This document shows positions 28,074 through 36,620 of a stretch of DNA of 64,000 nucleotides, in pieces (position 1 is the first letter of the stretch; each line of letters begins with the position of its first letter). Source of the stretch: Aquimarina latercula DSM 2041 (GTDB lineage: Bacteria; Bacteroidota; Bacteroidia; Flavobacteriales; Flavobacteriaceae); contig NZ_KE387185.1 in the NCBI RefSeq assembly GCF_000430645.1, forward strand, positions 186,001 through 250,000. The letters run 5' to 3'. The position numbers were made by a program, and so were the translations under genes. The notes under the pieces were generated by a model. It made no database searches. It had not been told where the DNA came from and was given only the letters and a program-made list of their open reading frames with translations.

Positions 28074-29105
28074 TCAATAATTATAATTACTAATTAATTC
28101 AATGTCTTCGGATTCCCGATTCTTTTCAAAAAGATTATTGATTTCTGATTTTCTATATAATAATTTATCTGTAGGAATAAAAAAAGATTTAAGCTTTAAT
28201 TCATTTCCTAGAATAACTGATAACGTCTCAGCGACTGATGAGAAAAAAAGACCAACTTCCTCAGGAAATTGAGAAGAGAACAAAAAATGTAACTCTAATG
28301 GTAATTTATTTTTTATGATCACCCAATTAGGCATTTTTGCAACTAACTCTAAAACTTCATCAGATTCATTTCTGTGTGCATAATATTCTACTGTAATTCC
28401 TTCCGGGTATCGTTTTTTATAGTAGTCATCAATATTATTCAACAAACTAAGATAAAAATCTAACGTTAGCAATTTAGAATCTACTAGACTTTGTCCAACA
28501 AAAGCAATTTTCTTTTCAACTTTAGAACTCTTTTTTCTTTTCAGACTTCGCAAATATGAAAAAGTATTCTCTAATACTTGGATATGATTTTTCACTTCAA
28601 TTTTCTTAGCATAGTAAGAAAAAAAAGTATATTCCTTACATGCTAGATATGGTTTCACTGAAAAAAAAGCATACAACAACGTTTTTAGCTTATACGCTTT
28701 TGTATTAAACCCAAACCTATTTAAAAAAGAAATGTCATCTAAGCTCCTTGTGCCATCATCCACAAAAACATATTTTGCGTTATATAAATTTGCAAAAGAG
28801 GCTTGGTATATAGATCTGAAATGACCTACAATAATATACTCGTAGTTATCAATATTAAGCTTATTTTTTTTTAGGTTTTTTAAGAATAGTATTCTTTCTA
28901 AGAAATTTGGGTTTTTTGGTATTTCAATAGTAGATAAAGTTGCCTTAATTTTTAGCTCTTGTATTAACGATTTTACCTGTCTTTCATTGGTGATATTTCC
29001 ATCACTAAAAAAAGAAATATCAATACTTTTAACATTTAAATATTCTTTTGCTTCAATAGCGTTAATCAGCTGTAAAGGAGAAGCAATAATAATTTTTGCT
29101 TTCAT
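28074..29105 (-). CDS. Sialyltransferase-like protein (GT52/polysialyltransferase type)
   Basis: A 343-residue protein with no membrane segment. The opening KAKIIIASPLQLINAIEA matches the NTP/CMP-sugar transferase start seen in GT52 and polysialyltransferase families (SPLQ...A). Other fitting features are FVDDGTRS (114-121), the YAHRNE motif (242-247) near the position of the conserved HR of GT52, and VGLFFSSVAETL, near the family's C-terminal SS motif. It would transfer a nonulosonic acid from the CMP donor made by the two upstream enzymes. Sequence is divergent, so this relies jointly on motifs and on position beside the synthetase gene. Another GT-B family is possible. Confidence 0.6.
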   Translation of the reverse strand: MKAKIIIASPLQLINAIEAKEYLNVKSIDISFFSDGNITNERQVKSLIQELKIKATLSTIEIPKNPNFLERILFLKNLKKNKLNIDNYEYIIVGHFRSIYQASFANLYNAKYVFVDDGTRSLDDISFLNRFGFNTKAYKLKTLLYAFFSVKPYLACKEYTFFSYYAKKIEVKNHIQVLENTFSYLRSLKRKKSSKVEKKIAFVGQSLVDSKLLTLDFYLSLLNNIDDYYKKRYPEGITVEYYAHRNESDEVLELVAKMPNWVIIKNKLPLELHFLFSSQFPEEVGLFFSSVAETLSVILGNELKLKSFFIPTDKLLYRKSEINNLFEKNRESEDIELISNYNY

Positions 29106-29141
29106 AATAGTTCATCTAAAAAAGTAATTCTTTTCGGCTAT

Positions 29142-30302
29142 CTAAAGAATTTTCGATAAAACTTCTTCATAAAATTCTCTTACAACGCCTTCTCCTCCTT
29201 TTCTAGATAATTTTATAATTCCAGGAATATCTTTAATTTTATTTAAAGCATTAGATGGACAGGCTGCTATGCCAACCATACTCAACAATTCAAAACAATT
29301 AATATCATCACCAATATAAGCTACATTATCAATTGTAATACCTTCTTTTTTACAAATCTCCAGAGCAGCTGAAAGTTTTCCTCCATCTCGTTTTCCTTGA
29401 TACAAATAATCAACTTTCAATTTATTTGCTCTTCTTTTTACTAACTCGGTATTTTCAGATGTTATAATAGCCGTTTTTAAACCGTTCTCGCGAATTAACT
29501 GAAAAGCCATTCCGTCATGAGTATTAAACTTCTTTAACTCGTCTCCATTCTCACTATAATACATCCCTGCATCAGTCAGTACTCCATCAATATCAGAAAT
29601 AAATAATGATATTTTTTTCTTTGTTTCTTTAGGAAACAGATATTTTTTCATTAAAATTTCTGCTCTCTGCCAATCATCTTCTTCATCCAGTTCTACATCA
29701 GTATATTCAGGCATTAGAGATATTCCTATATTTCCGGAAAGTCTATTCCTTGATTCTTCAATCCTTCCTACAGTATTTATATAAAAAGCTCCATTTTCCA
29801 TGTATATTCCCTCAAAATCTTGCCTTCTAGGTCGATTATAAGGATTATAATTTATCGGATCACCATTCCCTTTCCAAAAAAAACGTTTTGATAATACACA
29901 AGAGAGAATACTGTCATACTCTTGTTTATCAAACATCTTAATTCCAGCAGTTAAATCTTTTGCCGTTAATAAAGGTGATGTTGCTTGAACTAAAATAAAG
30001 GCATCATTTTTATCCAATTTTCTTGCATTCAAATACTCTAAAATAACGCTCTCTGTCGATGAACTATCCTGAGCATTAGTCTTATTTCTACTATATACAG
30101 ATACTTTACTAAAACCAAAAGAATTTACTACAGTTTCTATTTCTTCGTGATCTGTGGCAATAATAACCTCATCAATAGCCTTAGTTTCTACCGCGGCTTT
30201 AATAGTCCAATATACCAATGGCTTACCAAAAAACTCCTTAATATTCTTTAAAGGAATAGATTTACTGCCTCCTCGGACGGGTATGAATACAATAGTTTTC
30301 AT
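29142..30302 (-). CDS. neuA: Bifunctional CMP-nonulosonate synthetase and HAD phosphatase
   Basis: Two domains in 386 residues. Residues 1-225 form an acylneuraminate cytidylyltransferase with PVRGGSKSIPLKNIKEF (CTP-binding P-loop-like motif) and ATSPL. Residues 230-386 form a KdsC-type HAD phosphatase with D237 and D239 (ISDIDGVLTD), TS at 281-282 and GDD at 331-333, all catalytic residues intact. The fusion matches the architecture of animal CMAS, in which the HAD domain is inactive, whereas here it looks active. It would dephosphorylate a nonulosonate 9-phosphate and activate it with CTP. The start overlaps the NeuB-like gene stop by four bases. Confidence 0.88.
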   Translation of the reverse strand: MKTIVFIPVRGGSKSIPLKNIKEFFGKPLVYWTIKAAVETKAIDEVIIATDHEEIETVVNSFGFSKVSVYSRNKTNAQDSSSTESVILEYLNARKLDKNDAFILVQATSPLLTAKDLTAGIKMFDKQEYDSILSCVLSKRFFWKGNGDPINYNPYNRPRRQDFEGIYMENGAFYINTVGRIEESRNRLSGNIGISLMPEYTDVELDEEDDWQRAEILMKKYLFPKETKKKISLFISDIDGVLTDAGMYYSENGDELKKFNTHDGMAFQLIRENGLKTAIITSENTELVKRRANKLKVDYLYQGKRDGGKLSAALEICKKEGITIDNVAYIGDDINCFELLSMVGIAACPSNALNKIKDIPGIIKLSRKGGEGVVREFYEEVLSKIL

Positions 30303-31177
30303 TGTTTGCGATACTTGAGTTTGTCTCTTTGTATCTGTTCTATTTCTAGAATTTCTGTTTGTTTATAATTCAATGCCTTAAAAGTTGCAAACAAATCTCT
30401 GCATAACTTTCTTAATCCTGTTGGCTCTAAAGAGGCTGCATGATCAGTGCCTTTCCAAGTTCGATCTTTAGTAAAATGTCTTTCCACCCAAGTCGCTCCT
30501 AGCGTGTAAGCTGCATTATCAATTGCAATTCCTAAATGATGTCCAGAAAACCCAATATCTTTTACTCGACTACCGTATTCATTCTTTAATCGAGAAATTT
30601 CTAATAAACAAACATCTTCAAATGGCACTGGATATCCAGAGGTACACGAGTAAATAACTAATCTGTGTTTTGCTTGATCTGTTTCTTCAAAAAACGATAT
30701 AATTTGTTTTTCTTCATCTTGGTTTGTCATACCAAATGATAAATGTACTTCTCCAGTATATTCATCCCTTAAAACTCGTAGCATATCAAAATGATTATTA
30801 CAAGCGGATGGAACTTTTAGCATCGATGGATTAAAAGTAATCATTTCTCTTGCAGAAGTAACATCCCAGACCGAAGTAGAATATTCTATCCCTATTTCAT
30901 CACAATAATCCTTAAGTTCTTTATGTTGTTCTACTGAAAACTCAAGAAATTCTCTATGTGCTCCATAGGTATCTCCATAAGAATTACTTGGATTGGGGTG
31001 TGGAGCATTATATTGTTGTTCGGTAAGTAACTCTCTATTATTCCTCTTTTGGAACTTAGCGACATCTGCATTACATTCTTTAGAAAGGCGCAATAGCTCT
31101 TTGGCTATATCCATATCTCCTTTATGATTGCAACCTATCTCCGCAATTACTTTCGGTTTTTTATACTCCATATTCAT
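30299..31177 (-). CDS. neuB: NeuB-like nonulosonic acid (9-phosphate) synthase, lacking SAF domain
   Basis: The 292 residues cover only the TIM-barrel catalytic domain: IAEIGCNHKGDMDIA (11-25), AKFQKRNNRELL, KVPSACNNHFDML, and GFSGHHLGIAIDNAA then WVERHFTKDR. NeuB enzymes of bacteria are usually near 345 residues with a C-terminal antifreeze-like SAF domain; it is absent here. It condenses phosphoenolpyruvate with a hexose or hexosamine, likely a 6-phosphate form because a phosphatase follows. Mannose-6-phosphate (giving KDN-9-P) or ManNAc-6-P are candidates. A 24-base palindrome lies six bases before the ATG. Confidence 0.85.
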   Translation of the reverse strand: MNMEYKKPKVIAEIGCNHKGDMDIAKELLRLSKECNADVAKFQKRNNRELLTEQQYNAPHPNPSNSYGDTYGAHREFLEFSVEQHKELKDYCDEIGIEYSTSVWDVTSAREMITFNPSMLKVPSACNNHFDMLRVLRDEYTGEVHLSFGMTNQDEEKQIISFFEETDQAKHRLVIYSCTSGYPVPFEDVCLLEISRLKNEYGSRVKDIGFSGHHLGIAIDNAAYTLGATWVERHFTKDRTWKGTDHAASLEPTGLRKLCRDLFATFKALNYKQTEILEIEQIQRDKLKYRKQ

Positions 31178-31182
31178 TATAT

Positions 31183-31206
31183 TTAATCTATTACGTAATA
31201 GATTAA
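31183..31206. repeat. Perfect 24-bp palindrome before the NeuB-like gene
   Basis: The half-site TTAATCTATTAC and its exact complement meet with no loop. It ends six bases before the neuB start at 31177, inside the predicted leader. It could be an operator or a leader hairpin shielding the start codon. Confidence 0.7.
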
Positions 31207-31273
31207 TAATTATTGCTCTTCTCTATGTTTTATGTTTACAATAAAAAAGAAAATTGTTTGTATCTCAATAGAT

Positions 31274-31281
31274 CAAAAATA
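31274..31281 (-). promoter_or_regulatory. Candidate -7 element for the nonulosonate operon
   Basis: TATTTTTG on the minus strand matches TAnnTTTG, about 97 bases before the NeuB-like start. It would make transcription of module B partly independent of the WecA-like gene. The -33 element is not evident. Confidence 0.4.
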
Positions 31282-31360
31282 CCTAAAATATGTTATAGGT
31301 TTCTTTTAAATAAAACTTTCTAATGTAGTTTTTGCTTATTAATTATTTTTTTAAAGAGAT

Positions 31361-32527
31361 TTATTTCTCATCAGTATCCTGCTGTCTTTGAGGTAATTTT
31401 TCAGCTTTCTTTTTCATTCCATCCTTTAATTTACTGAACTTTCTTTTAAATAAGATTTTTCTTTTAATATTAGCAAAACTATAATCAAAACGATAAAAAA
31501 GATAGCCTAATATTATAATAGTAACAATAAGTACAATCACTAAATATAAATTATAGGAAGAGCTACCTAGAATAACAAAAAGAATAACAAAAATTAAATT
31601 AAATCCTCCTATGATAAAACTTGCTTTTTGATGAGAAATTTTAAAATAGTCTATTAGTATGTGATGCGTATGATTTCTGTCTGGAGAAAAAGGACTCCTT
31701 TTGTTTGCTAATCGTATAGTAAAAACTCTTGCTGTATCAAATAATGGTACAATTAAAATGCTTATTGCTATAAGTGGAGCATTTTCTAACAAAAATGGAA
31801 GGCTGTCATAAGATTCAGGAGAAAGTGCCAAAAACTTAAGTGTTAATATGCTTATAATAAATCCAACAATAAGAGACCCAGTATCTCCCATAAAAATCTT
31901 TCTATTAGAAGATAGGTTAAAGCCTAAAAACGCAATTAATGATCCATTTGTTGTTAAGCAGAGTAAAGCAAAAAAATATTCTTTTGTTATATAAAAAATA
32001 GTAGTATAAATAATTAAAATTATAATTCCTACAATAGCGGCCAGGCCATCTATACCATCAATTAAATTATAAGCGTTAATAATAGTAAGCATTACAAATC
32101 CTGCAACACCGTAATATAAATAAACAGGGATTTCGTGTACGCCTAAAAACCCATTTAATGAATGAATCATAAACCCTTCATTACTTAAAATAAAAAGAAT
32201 AGCTAACATTTGCGCCGCAAGCTTAGTATATGGGGAAAGCACAACTAAATCGTCTTTTAACCCGACTATAAAAAGAATTGTTAACCCTGGCACAAAGTAT
32301 ATTGCTTCATCAAAATTATCCCACTGTTTTAAAAAGAATAATGCAAGAATTAACGTGTAAAAGAAAGAAATTCCTCCTAAAGTTGGTGTAATTTTTACGT
32401 GTGAACTTCTTTTGTTGGGATTGTCCATCAAATTTTTATACTCTACTAATCCTATAATTTTAGGTATGGTAAAGAACGTTAGAATATAAGCTCCAATAAA
32501 AAACGCAAATGGATAATAAATTGGCAA
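31361..32527 (-). CDS. wecA: MraY/WecA family undecaprenyl-phosphate HexNAc-1-phosphate transferase
   Basis: The 388 residues include about eleven transmembrane helices. DNPNKRSSHVKITPTLGGISF, NAYNLIDGIDGLA, KIFMGDTGSLIVGF and RNHTHHILIDY are the conserved cytoplasmic loops of WecA/TagO enzymes (Asp-rich metal site and His loop). It loads undecaprenyl phosphate with a HexNAc-1-phosphate, probably GlcNAc. This is a third initiating enzyme in the locus, mechanistically unlike the two WcaJ-type proteins. Its isolation (183 and about 490 bases of gap) and own promoter suggest it serves more than one pathway. The tail is rich in Lys and Arg. Confidence 0.9.
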   Translation of the reverse strand: MPIYYPFAFFIGAYILTFFTIPKIIGLVEYKNLMDNPNKRSSHVKITPTLGGISFFYTLILALFFLKQWDNFDEAIYFVPGLTILFIVGLKDDLVVLSPYTKLAAQMLAILFILSNEGFMIHSLNGFLGVHEIPVYLYYGVAGFVMLTIINAYNLIDGIDGLAAIVGIIILIIYTTIFYITKEYFFALLCLTTNGSLIAFLGFNLSSNRKIFMGDTGSLIVGFIISILTLKFLALSPESYDSLPFLLENAPLIAISILIVPLFDTARVFTIRLANKRSPFSPDRNHTHHILIDYFKISHQKASFIIGGFNLIFVILFVILGSSSYNLYLVIVLIVTIIILGYLFYRFDYSFANIKRKILFKRKFSKLKDGMKKKAEKLPQRQQDTDEK

Positions 32528-33018
32528 ACCTTAAAGTTTTAATGTATTGGAGCAAAAGTAGCAAATATTGAATTAGTAATACTTATATAAGTATTAAATT
32601 AGAAAAATGAAAAGATTACTAATTGTAAAAAAAATACTATTTCTTCTTTTTCCTTAAATCTATAAATACTAAATCTTGTAGGATATCACTCATCGTAATA
32701 TTTATACTTTCCTGGAGAGCAACTAAGCTCAGAAGGACTATTTGGGCCATTAAAATCGACTGTTTTAACAGAATCTATATGGCCTATCATCATTTTAATA
32801 ACGGTTTACAGTTAAAGTAGCAATTCCATCTTGAAAATACTGATATTGAATCTTCCTTTTCTTACCTTTAAAATTGGAATAAGGATCAACCTCTATCTCC
32901 TTATACAGCTTCTTCATTCATAATTATATTATCATCTTATTTTGAAAATGAGAGAAGAAATATGCTAAGCAGTATAAATAATCTATTATAATGTTTCACA
33001 ATTACTTTTTAATTCTAT
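32528..33018. other. 490-base gap with candidate gene remnants
   Basis: No full gene. On the minus strand three short frames abut between 32917 and about 32640: one from the ATG at 32917 to a stop at 32795 (40 codons, starting MKKLYKEIEVDPYSNFKG); a second with MIGHIDSVKTVDFNG; a third ending in DLRKKKK. The codons look protein-like and would join only with frameshifts, so this may be a decayed gene of unknown family. The rest is AT-rich with the WecA-like promoter at its left edge. Confidence 0.4.
32553..32560 (-). promoter_or_regulatory. Candidate -7 element for the WecA-like gene
   Basis: TACTTTTG on the minus strand matches TAnnTTTG, about 26 bases before the ATG, giving a leader of roughly 20 bases. 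The -33 position lacks TTG. Confidence 0.35.
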
Positions 33019-33870
33019 TTAATCTAATGAAACTTTTGCCACAGAATCCCATTTAATTTGATCACTATATGTCTTTAAATCTGTGAATTCAAAATCACTT
33101 ATCCATCTTTTTAGTTTTTTTTCACACCCTTTTAAGCCGTAGTAAGATTTAAATCTTCTAAATACGCTAAGCCCCTTTATCATTGGTTGTTCATAATCAA
33201 AATCTCTTGGGTGAAAATAAGTCATTATATAGTCGGTGTTATTACTAAATTTCTTTATAAGATTATAAGGCATAAATCTAAAATAACCACCCCCAGAGAA
33301 AATAACCTCTTTACCCAAAACACTTGAGGTATTGATTGGAAACTCTTTCAATTGAATTCCATTATATTCTATAATACAAGGTTTACTTTCTGTAAAGCTT
33401 GATATCCCTCCATGTGCCCTGTTTGCCGGAAAAATAGAGCAATCGTTTTCGATACCTAACTTTTTCAGCACCTCAAAGGTCCAAAGATTATTTTTTGTAA
33501 TAGAAAACCCTGGTGCCCTATATGTCTTAATTTTTTTGCCTGTAATACTTTCAAGAACATCTATTGAAGCTCTCAAATCATCTTCAAATTCTTTCTCACC
33601 CATCTCATAAGCTAATTGATGCATATTTGAATGTGTCCCTATTTCATATCCAGCATCATCTATACGCTTTACGACATCTGGGTATTTATCTCCTATCCAA
33701 CCCAAACAGAAGAATGTAGCTTTTACGTTACATTCTTCAAGCAATCTAAAAATCGTATCCATATTCTTATGGATTCTTGATTCATAATTATTCCATTCCT
33801 TTTCGGTTTTAGTAGACTCATTATCCAAGATATGAAACCACTCTTCTATATCAAATGTTAAAATATTCAT
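33019..33870 (-). CDS. NodB-type polysaccharide deacetylase
   Basis: The 283 residues are a compact NodB fold. FDIEEWFH at 6-13 supplies the metal and catalytic acids, H80-x3-H84 (HSNMH) the other metal ligands, and RAPGFS marks motif 3. FHPRDFD near the C-terminus is typical of the deacetylases linked to exosortase/PEP-CTERM exopolysaccharide loci, though no exosortase gene is present here. No signal peptide is seen, so it may act in the cytoplasm on a lipid-linked intermediate. It follows a GNAT gene by two bases. N- or O-deacetylation of a sugar residue is the likely reaction. Confidence 0.85.
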   Translation of the reverse strand: MNILTFDIEEWFHILDNESTKTEKEWNNYESRIHKNMDTIFRLLEECNVKATFFCLGWIGDKYPDVVKRIDDAGYEIGTHSNMHQLAYEMGEKEFEDDLRASIDVLESITGKKIKTYRAPGFSITKNNLWTFEVLKKLGIENDCSIFPANRAHGGISSFTESKPCIIEYNGIQLKEFPINTSSVLGKEVIFSGGGYFRFMPYNLIKKFSNNTDYIMTYFHPRDFDYEQPMIKGLSVFRRFKSYYGLKGCEKKLKRWISDFEFTDLKTYSDQIKWDSVAKVSLD

Positions 33871-33872
33871 AT

Positions 33873-34919
33873 TTAAAAAACGTCATAATCTCCAAAACCA
33901 ATATGCCAATTATCTAATTCCATAATATCACTAGATTCTTTATTTTCAATATTTTGACGAACAATATAAGGTATTGGTTGTGGGAGTATTTTTTTTGGTA
34001 CTTTGTAAAAACCTTTCTGCTTAAATAGGCTATTCTCTTTGGTATGCGGCATTGATAAAACTGCAGACATCTCAATATTGTTCTTTTTTAACTCTTTAAG
34101 AATGTATTTCAACAATTCTGTTCCATCATTATCAAGTGCCATATAATCCATAATAATCGCTGTACGGCTTCCTAGCGTATTCTCTCCTCTAAATATAATA
34201 ATTGCATCAATTTTATCCTCATTTTCGATCTTAAATATTTTATAGTTCCTAGTTGGTATATTAACATATCTCCATTTTAAAAACTCGATCGATTTATTTA
34301 AAATTACTTTTTTATCTTTTTTATAGGATTCCCAAAATTCTGTATATTTTTCTTTATCATTTTCAAAAGACAATTCTTTAACAAAAGAACTTTCTTCAAT
34401 TTTTAAAAGTATCTCTCCCCCATGTTTCTCTTTTTTTTTGAATAACTTATTCAGAAACAAGTTTATTGGTTTTAGAGGTTTTATAAGAAGTGGGATGTCC
34501 CCCATATATTTAAAACCTAATTTCTTCACAAATCCCGGATAAGATTGTTGATTTGGGAAACCTACGGTTAATTTAGCATTATCATTGGCACATTCTTCAT
34601 ACGTTTTAAGAGCAGTTTTGGTAAACAATCCCTTTCCTCTATAGTCTCCTCGTGTTAATGTGTTTAATGATAACGTTCCTTTTTCAATTTTACCATTAAT
34701 GCTATATTCTAATGGAATAACAAGATATTGGCCTACCATTTCATTTTTATCATCTTCTCTTGCGATAGTCATATATGGTTTCCCAAATGGGTTGGTGTTA
34801 TATTGCCAATTGAGGTATTTCTCATTTACAATATCTCCAGAGTCATAATAAGTAGATGCCAATTGCACCAACTCTTCAATGCTCTGGTCTCTATTGGTTT
34901 CTAGATAAACTTCAGCCAT
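33873..34919 (-). CDS. GNAT-type N-acetyltransferase
   Basis: The 348 residues have a GNAT-like fold: GTLSLNTLTRGDYRGKGLFTKTALKTYEEC (acetyl-CoA pyrophosphate loop RGKGLF), followed by TVGFPNQQSYPGFVKKLGF, a motif common in GNAT proteins of polysaccharide loci. A second half resembles another GNAT-like domain with KWRYVNIPTRNYKIF, so a FemAB-like two-lobe arrangement is possible. It probably acylates an amino sugar, perhaps one exposed by the deacetylases beside it. The gene sits in a tight run of minus-strand genes between deacetylase and WecG-like genes. Confidence 0.7.
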   Translation of the reverse strand: MAEVYLETNRDQSIEELVQLASTYYDSGDIVNEKYLNWQYNTNPFGKPYMTIAREDDKNEMVGQYLVIPLEYSINGKIEKGTLSLNTLTRGDYRGKGLFTKTALKTYEECANDNAKLTVGFPNQQSYPGFVKKLGFKYMGDIPLLIKPLKPINLFLNKLFKKKEKHGGEILLKIEESSFVKELSFENDKEKYTEFWESYKKDKKVILNKSIEFLKWRYVNIPTRNYKIFKIENEDKIDAIIIFRGENTLGSRTAIIMDYMALDNDGTELLKYILKELKKNNIEMSAVLSMPHTKENSLFKQKGFYKVPKKILPQPIPYIVRQNIENKESSDIMELDNWHIGFGDYDVF

Positions 34920-34926
34920 GGTTTTT

Positions 34927-35631
34927 TTAAATTTTATTGGTTAATAATTTATAAAAGAATTTAAATGCTATTAATTGTCTTTTCCATCGTTTAATGTTTT
35001 TAAAATCGTTAAAGGACCTATATAGCCCCTCCCACCTAAATATCTTTTTCCAAAACAACGGGACTTCTTTTACAGATCCAGTATAAAGGTCGAAGCTTCC
35101 TCCTAATCCCATGTAAAGTGCTTTGTGTGTCTTTATAAAACGACTCATTAGAAATTCTTGCTTAGGGCTTCCTAAAGCTACAAACACAATATCTGGTTTT
35201 TTTTCTTTTATGTCTTGTTCAATTTCAGTAATGTCCTCATCTTCAAAATAACCATCTCGATAATTGAGTATATCAATTCCGGGAAAATCTTTTTCGAGTT
35301 TTGAGACTACTTGATTAATAATTTCTAACTTACTTCCTATAAGATAAAACGTTTTTGAATTATAACATTCTTTCACAATATCAAGCCAAAATTCTGCTCC
35401 AGGTATTTTAATACTATTTAAACCCTTTTTTTTGAGCACCATTACTGATCCCACGCCGTCACAATAGGCTACATTTTCATTTATTATTTGGGTTAGCTTG
35501 TTGTTTTTGTTAAGAATTTTTTCAACACCAACTGCTATTAAAATTTTCTTTTGGGGAAGAATAAATTCTAGTAATTCTTGTCTAGAATTAAATCCATATA
35601 TTTTCTTATCATTGGCAAATCTAAAACTCAA
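34927..35631 (-). CDS. WecG/TagA/CpsF family glycosyltransferase
   Basis: The 234 residues match GT26: VAYCDGVGSVMVLKKKG near the start (the conserved Asp-Gly of the active site), PGAEFWLDIVKE, and VFVALGSPKQEFLM, the family hallmark. Known members move ManNAc (TagA) or ManNAcA (WecG) onto undecaprenyl-PP-GlcNAc. WecB and WecC encoded at 52-54 kb could make the donor and the WecA-like protein could make the acceptor, so a ManNAc(A)-GlcNAc-lipid is the best inferred product. The start overlaps the second deacetylase stop by four bases. Confidence 0.9.
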   Translation of the reverse strand: MSFRFANDKKIYGFNSRQELLEFILPQKKILIAVGVEKILNKNNKLTQIINENVAYCDGVGSVMVLKKKGLNSIKIPGAEFWLDIVKECYNSKTFYLIGSKLEIINQVVSKLEKDFPGIDILNYRDGYFEDEDITEIEQDIKEKKPDIVFVALGSPKQEFLMSRFIKTHKALYMGLGGSFDLYTGSVKEVPLFWKKIFRWEGLYRSFNDFKNIKRWKRQLIAFKFFYKLLTNKI

Positions 35632-36620
35632 ACTTTTATACTATTAAATGTTGTTATAATATCTTCTTTATTTTTTGAAACTTGGTTACAAAAACCTTCT
35701 AATACTTCCAAAGAATATTTTGTAAAAGCTTTTGGGTGACCTATAATTATGAAATTCTTTTTTTGTTGTTTTTTATATTTGTTAAAAGCATTATTTAGGA
35801 ATTTTATTTTATATCCATCAATCGAAACAACAGAATTTGAGCCCTTGAACAATAGCCTTAAAATTTGCTTAATTGATCCCTGACTTGCGAACCCATCTCC
35901 AATAACCATATGCTTGTCTCCTCCAAATTTTCTTGCAAATATCAATCTCCAAAAAAATACTGGTGAAACTTTATATGAAGCTATTGGGAATTCGAAGAAA
36001 TTTCCAGATGTATCTGCAATACATGGATCTTCCTCGAATGACCAAGAATCAAAATCTTTTGCTTCGGTAAAATCAAACCACTGTGTTTTAGTCGTGTTCT
36101 TCCCTTTATAGAAAACAGTACTGTCAATCGTTATTTCATTCTTTATAAAAGCTTGTTTAAGTCTAGAAAACGGTTGTATGCACCAACCTCCTGCACGATA
36201 AGCAAATACTTTTTTGTCGGTTATGTCTTCTAATATTGACTTATATCGATAAAAAATGTCTAGCACCTCTTCTTCTTTAAAAGAGTCTAATCGATATCTG
36301 GACAAATCAAAATCCCACTTACTACCATCATAAACAGTGTCTTCCCAATGCGAGTGAATATGAAGCTGTATTTCGTGCCCCGCCTCAGATAGTTCCTTTA
36401 CTTGACCACTAACCAATTCATAATCATTTTTTAATTGCTGATAATTATTGGCGTATTCTTTTAGTTTTATTAAATATCCGGCATCAACAAAAAAAACACA
36501 TTTAAAGTTATACTTATCTGCGATTTCGATCAACCTATTTGTAGGTTCTATAATACATTTTTCCGGAGACCCTGAATCTCCAAAAAACAACTCATAATCC
36601 AATGTAATTAATACGTTCAA
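35628..36620 (-). CDS. Polysaccharide deacetylase-like protein (second type)
   Basis: A 330-residue protein with a NodB-like arrangement: LDYELFFGD at 7-15, H87-x3-H91 (HIHSH) and YRAGGWC further on. It is longer and only distantly like the deacetylase at 33019. No signal peptide is visible. It may deacetylate a sugar in a lipid-linked oligosaccharide; some relatives are encoded with glycosyltransferases in exopolysaccharide loci. Start and stop overlap neighbours by four bases on both sides, so it is in one translational chain with WecG-like and formyltransferase genes. Confidence 0.8.
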   Translation of the reverse strand: MNVLITLDYELFFGDSGSPEKCIIEPTNRLIEIADKYNFKCVFFVDAGYLIKLKEYANNYQQLKNDYELVSGQVKELSEAGHEIQLHIHSHWEDTVYDGSKWDFDLSRYRLDSFKEEEVLDIFYRYKSILEDITDKKVFAYRAGGWCIQPFSRLKQAFIKNEITIDSTVFYKGKNTTKTQWFDFTEAKDFDSWSFEEDPCIADTSGNFFEFPIASYKVSPVFFWRLIFARKFGGDKHMVIGDGFASQGSIKQILRLLFKGSNSVVSIDGYKIKFLNNAFNKYKKQQKKNFIIIGHPKAFTKYSLEVLEGFCNQVSKNKEDIITTFNSIKV

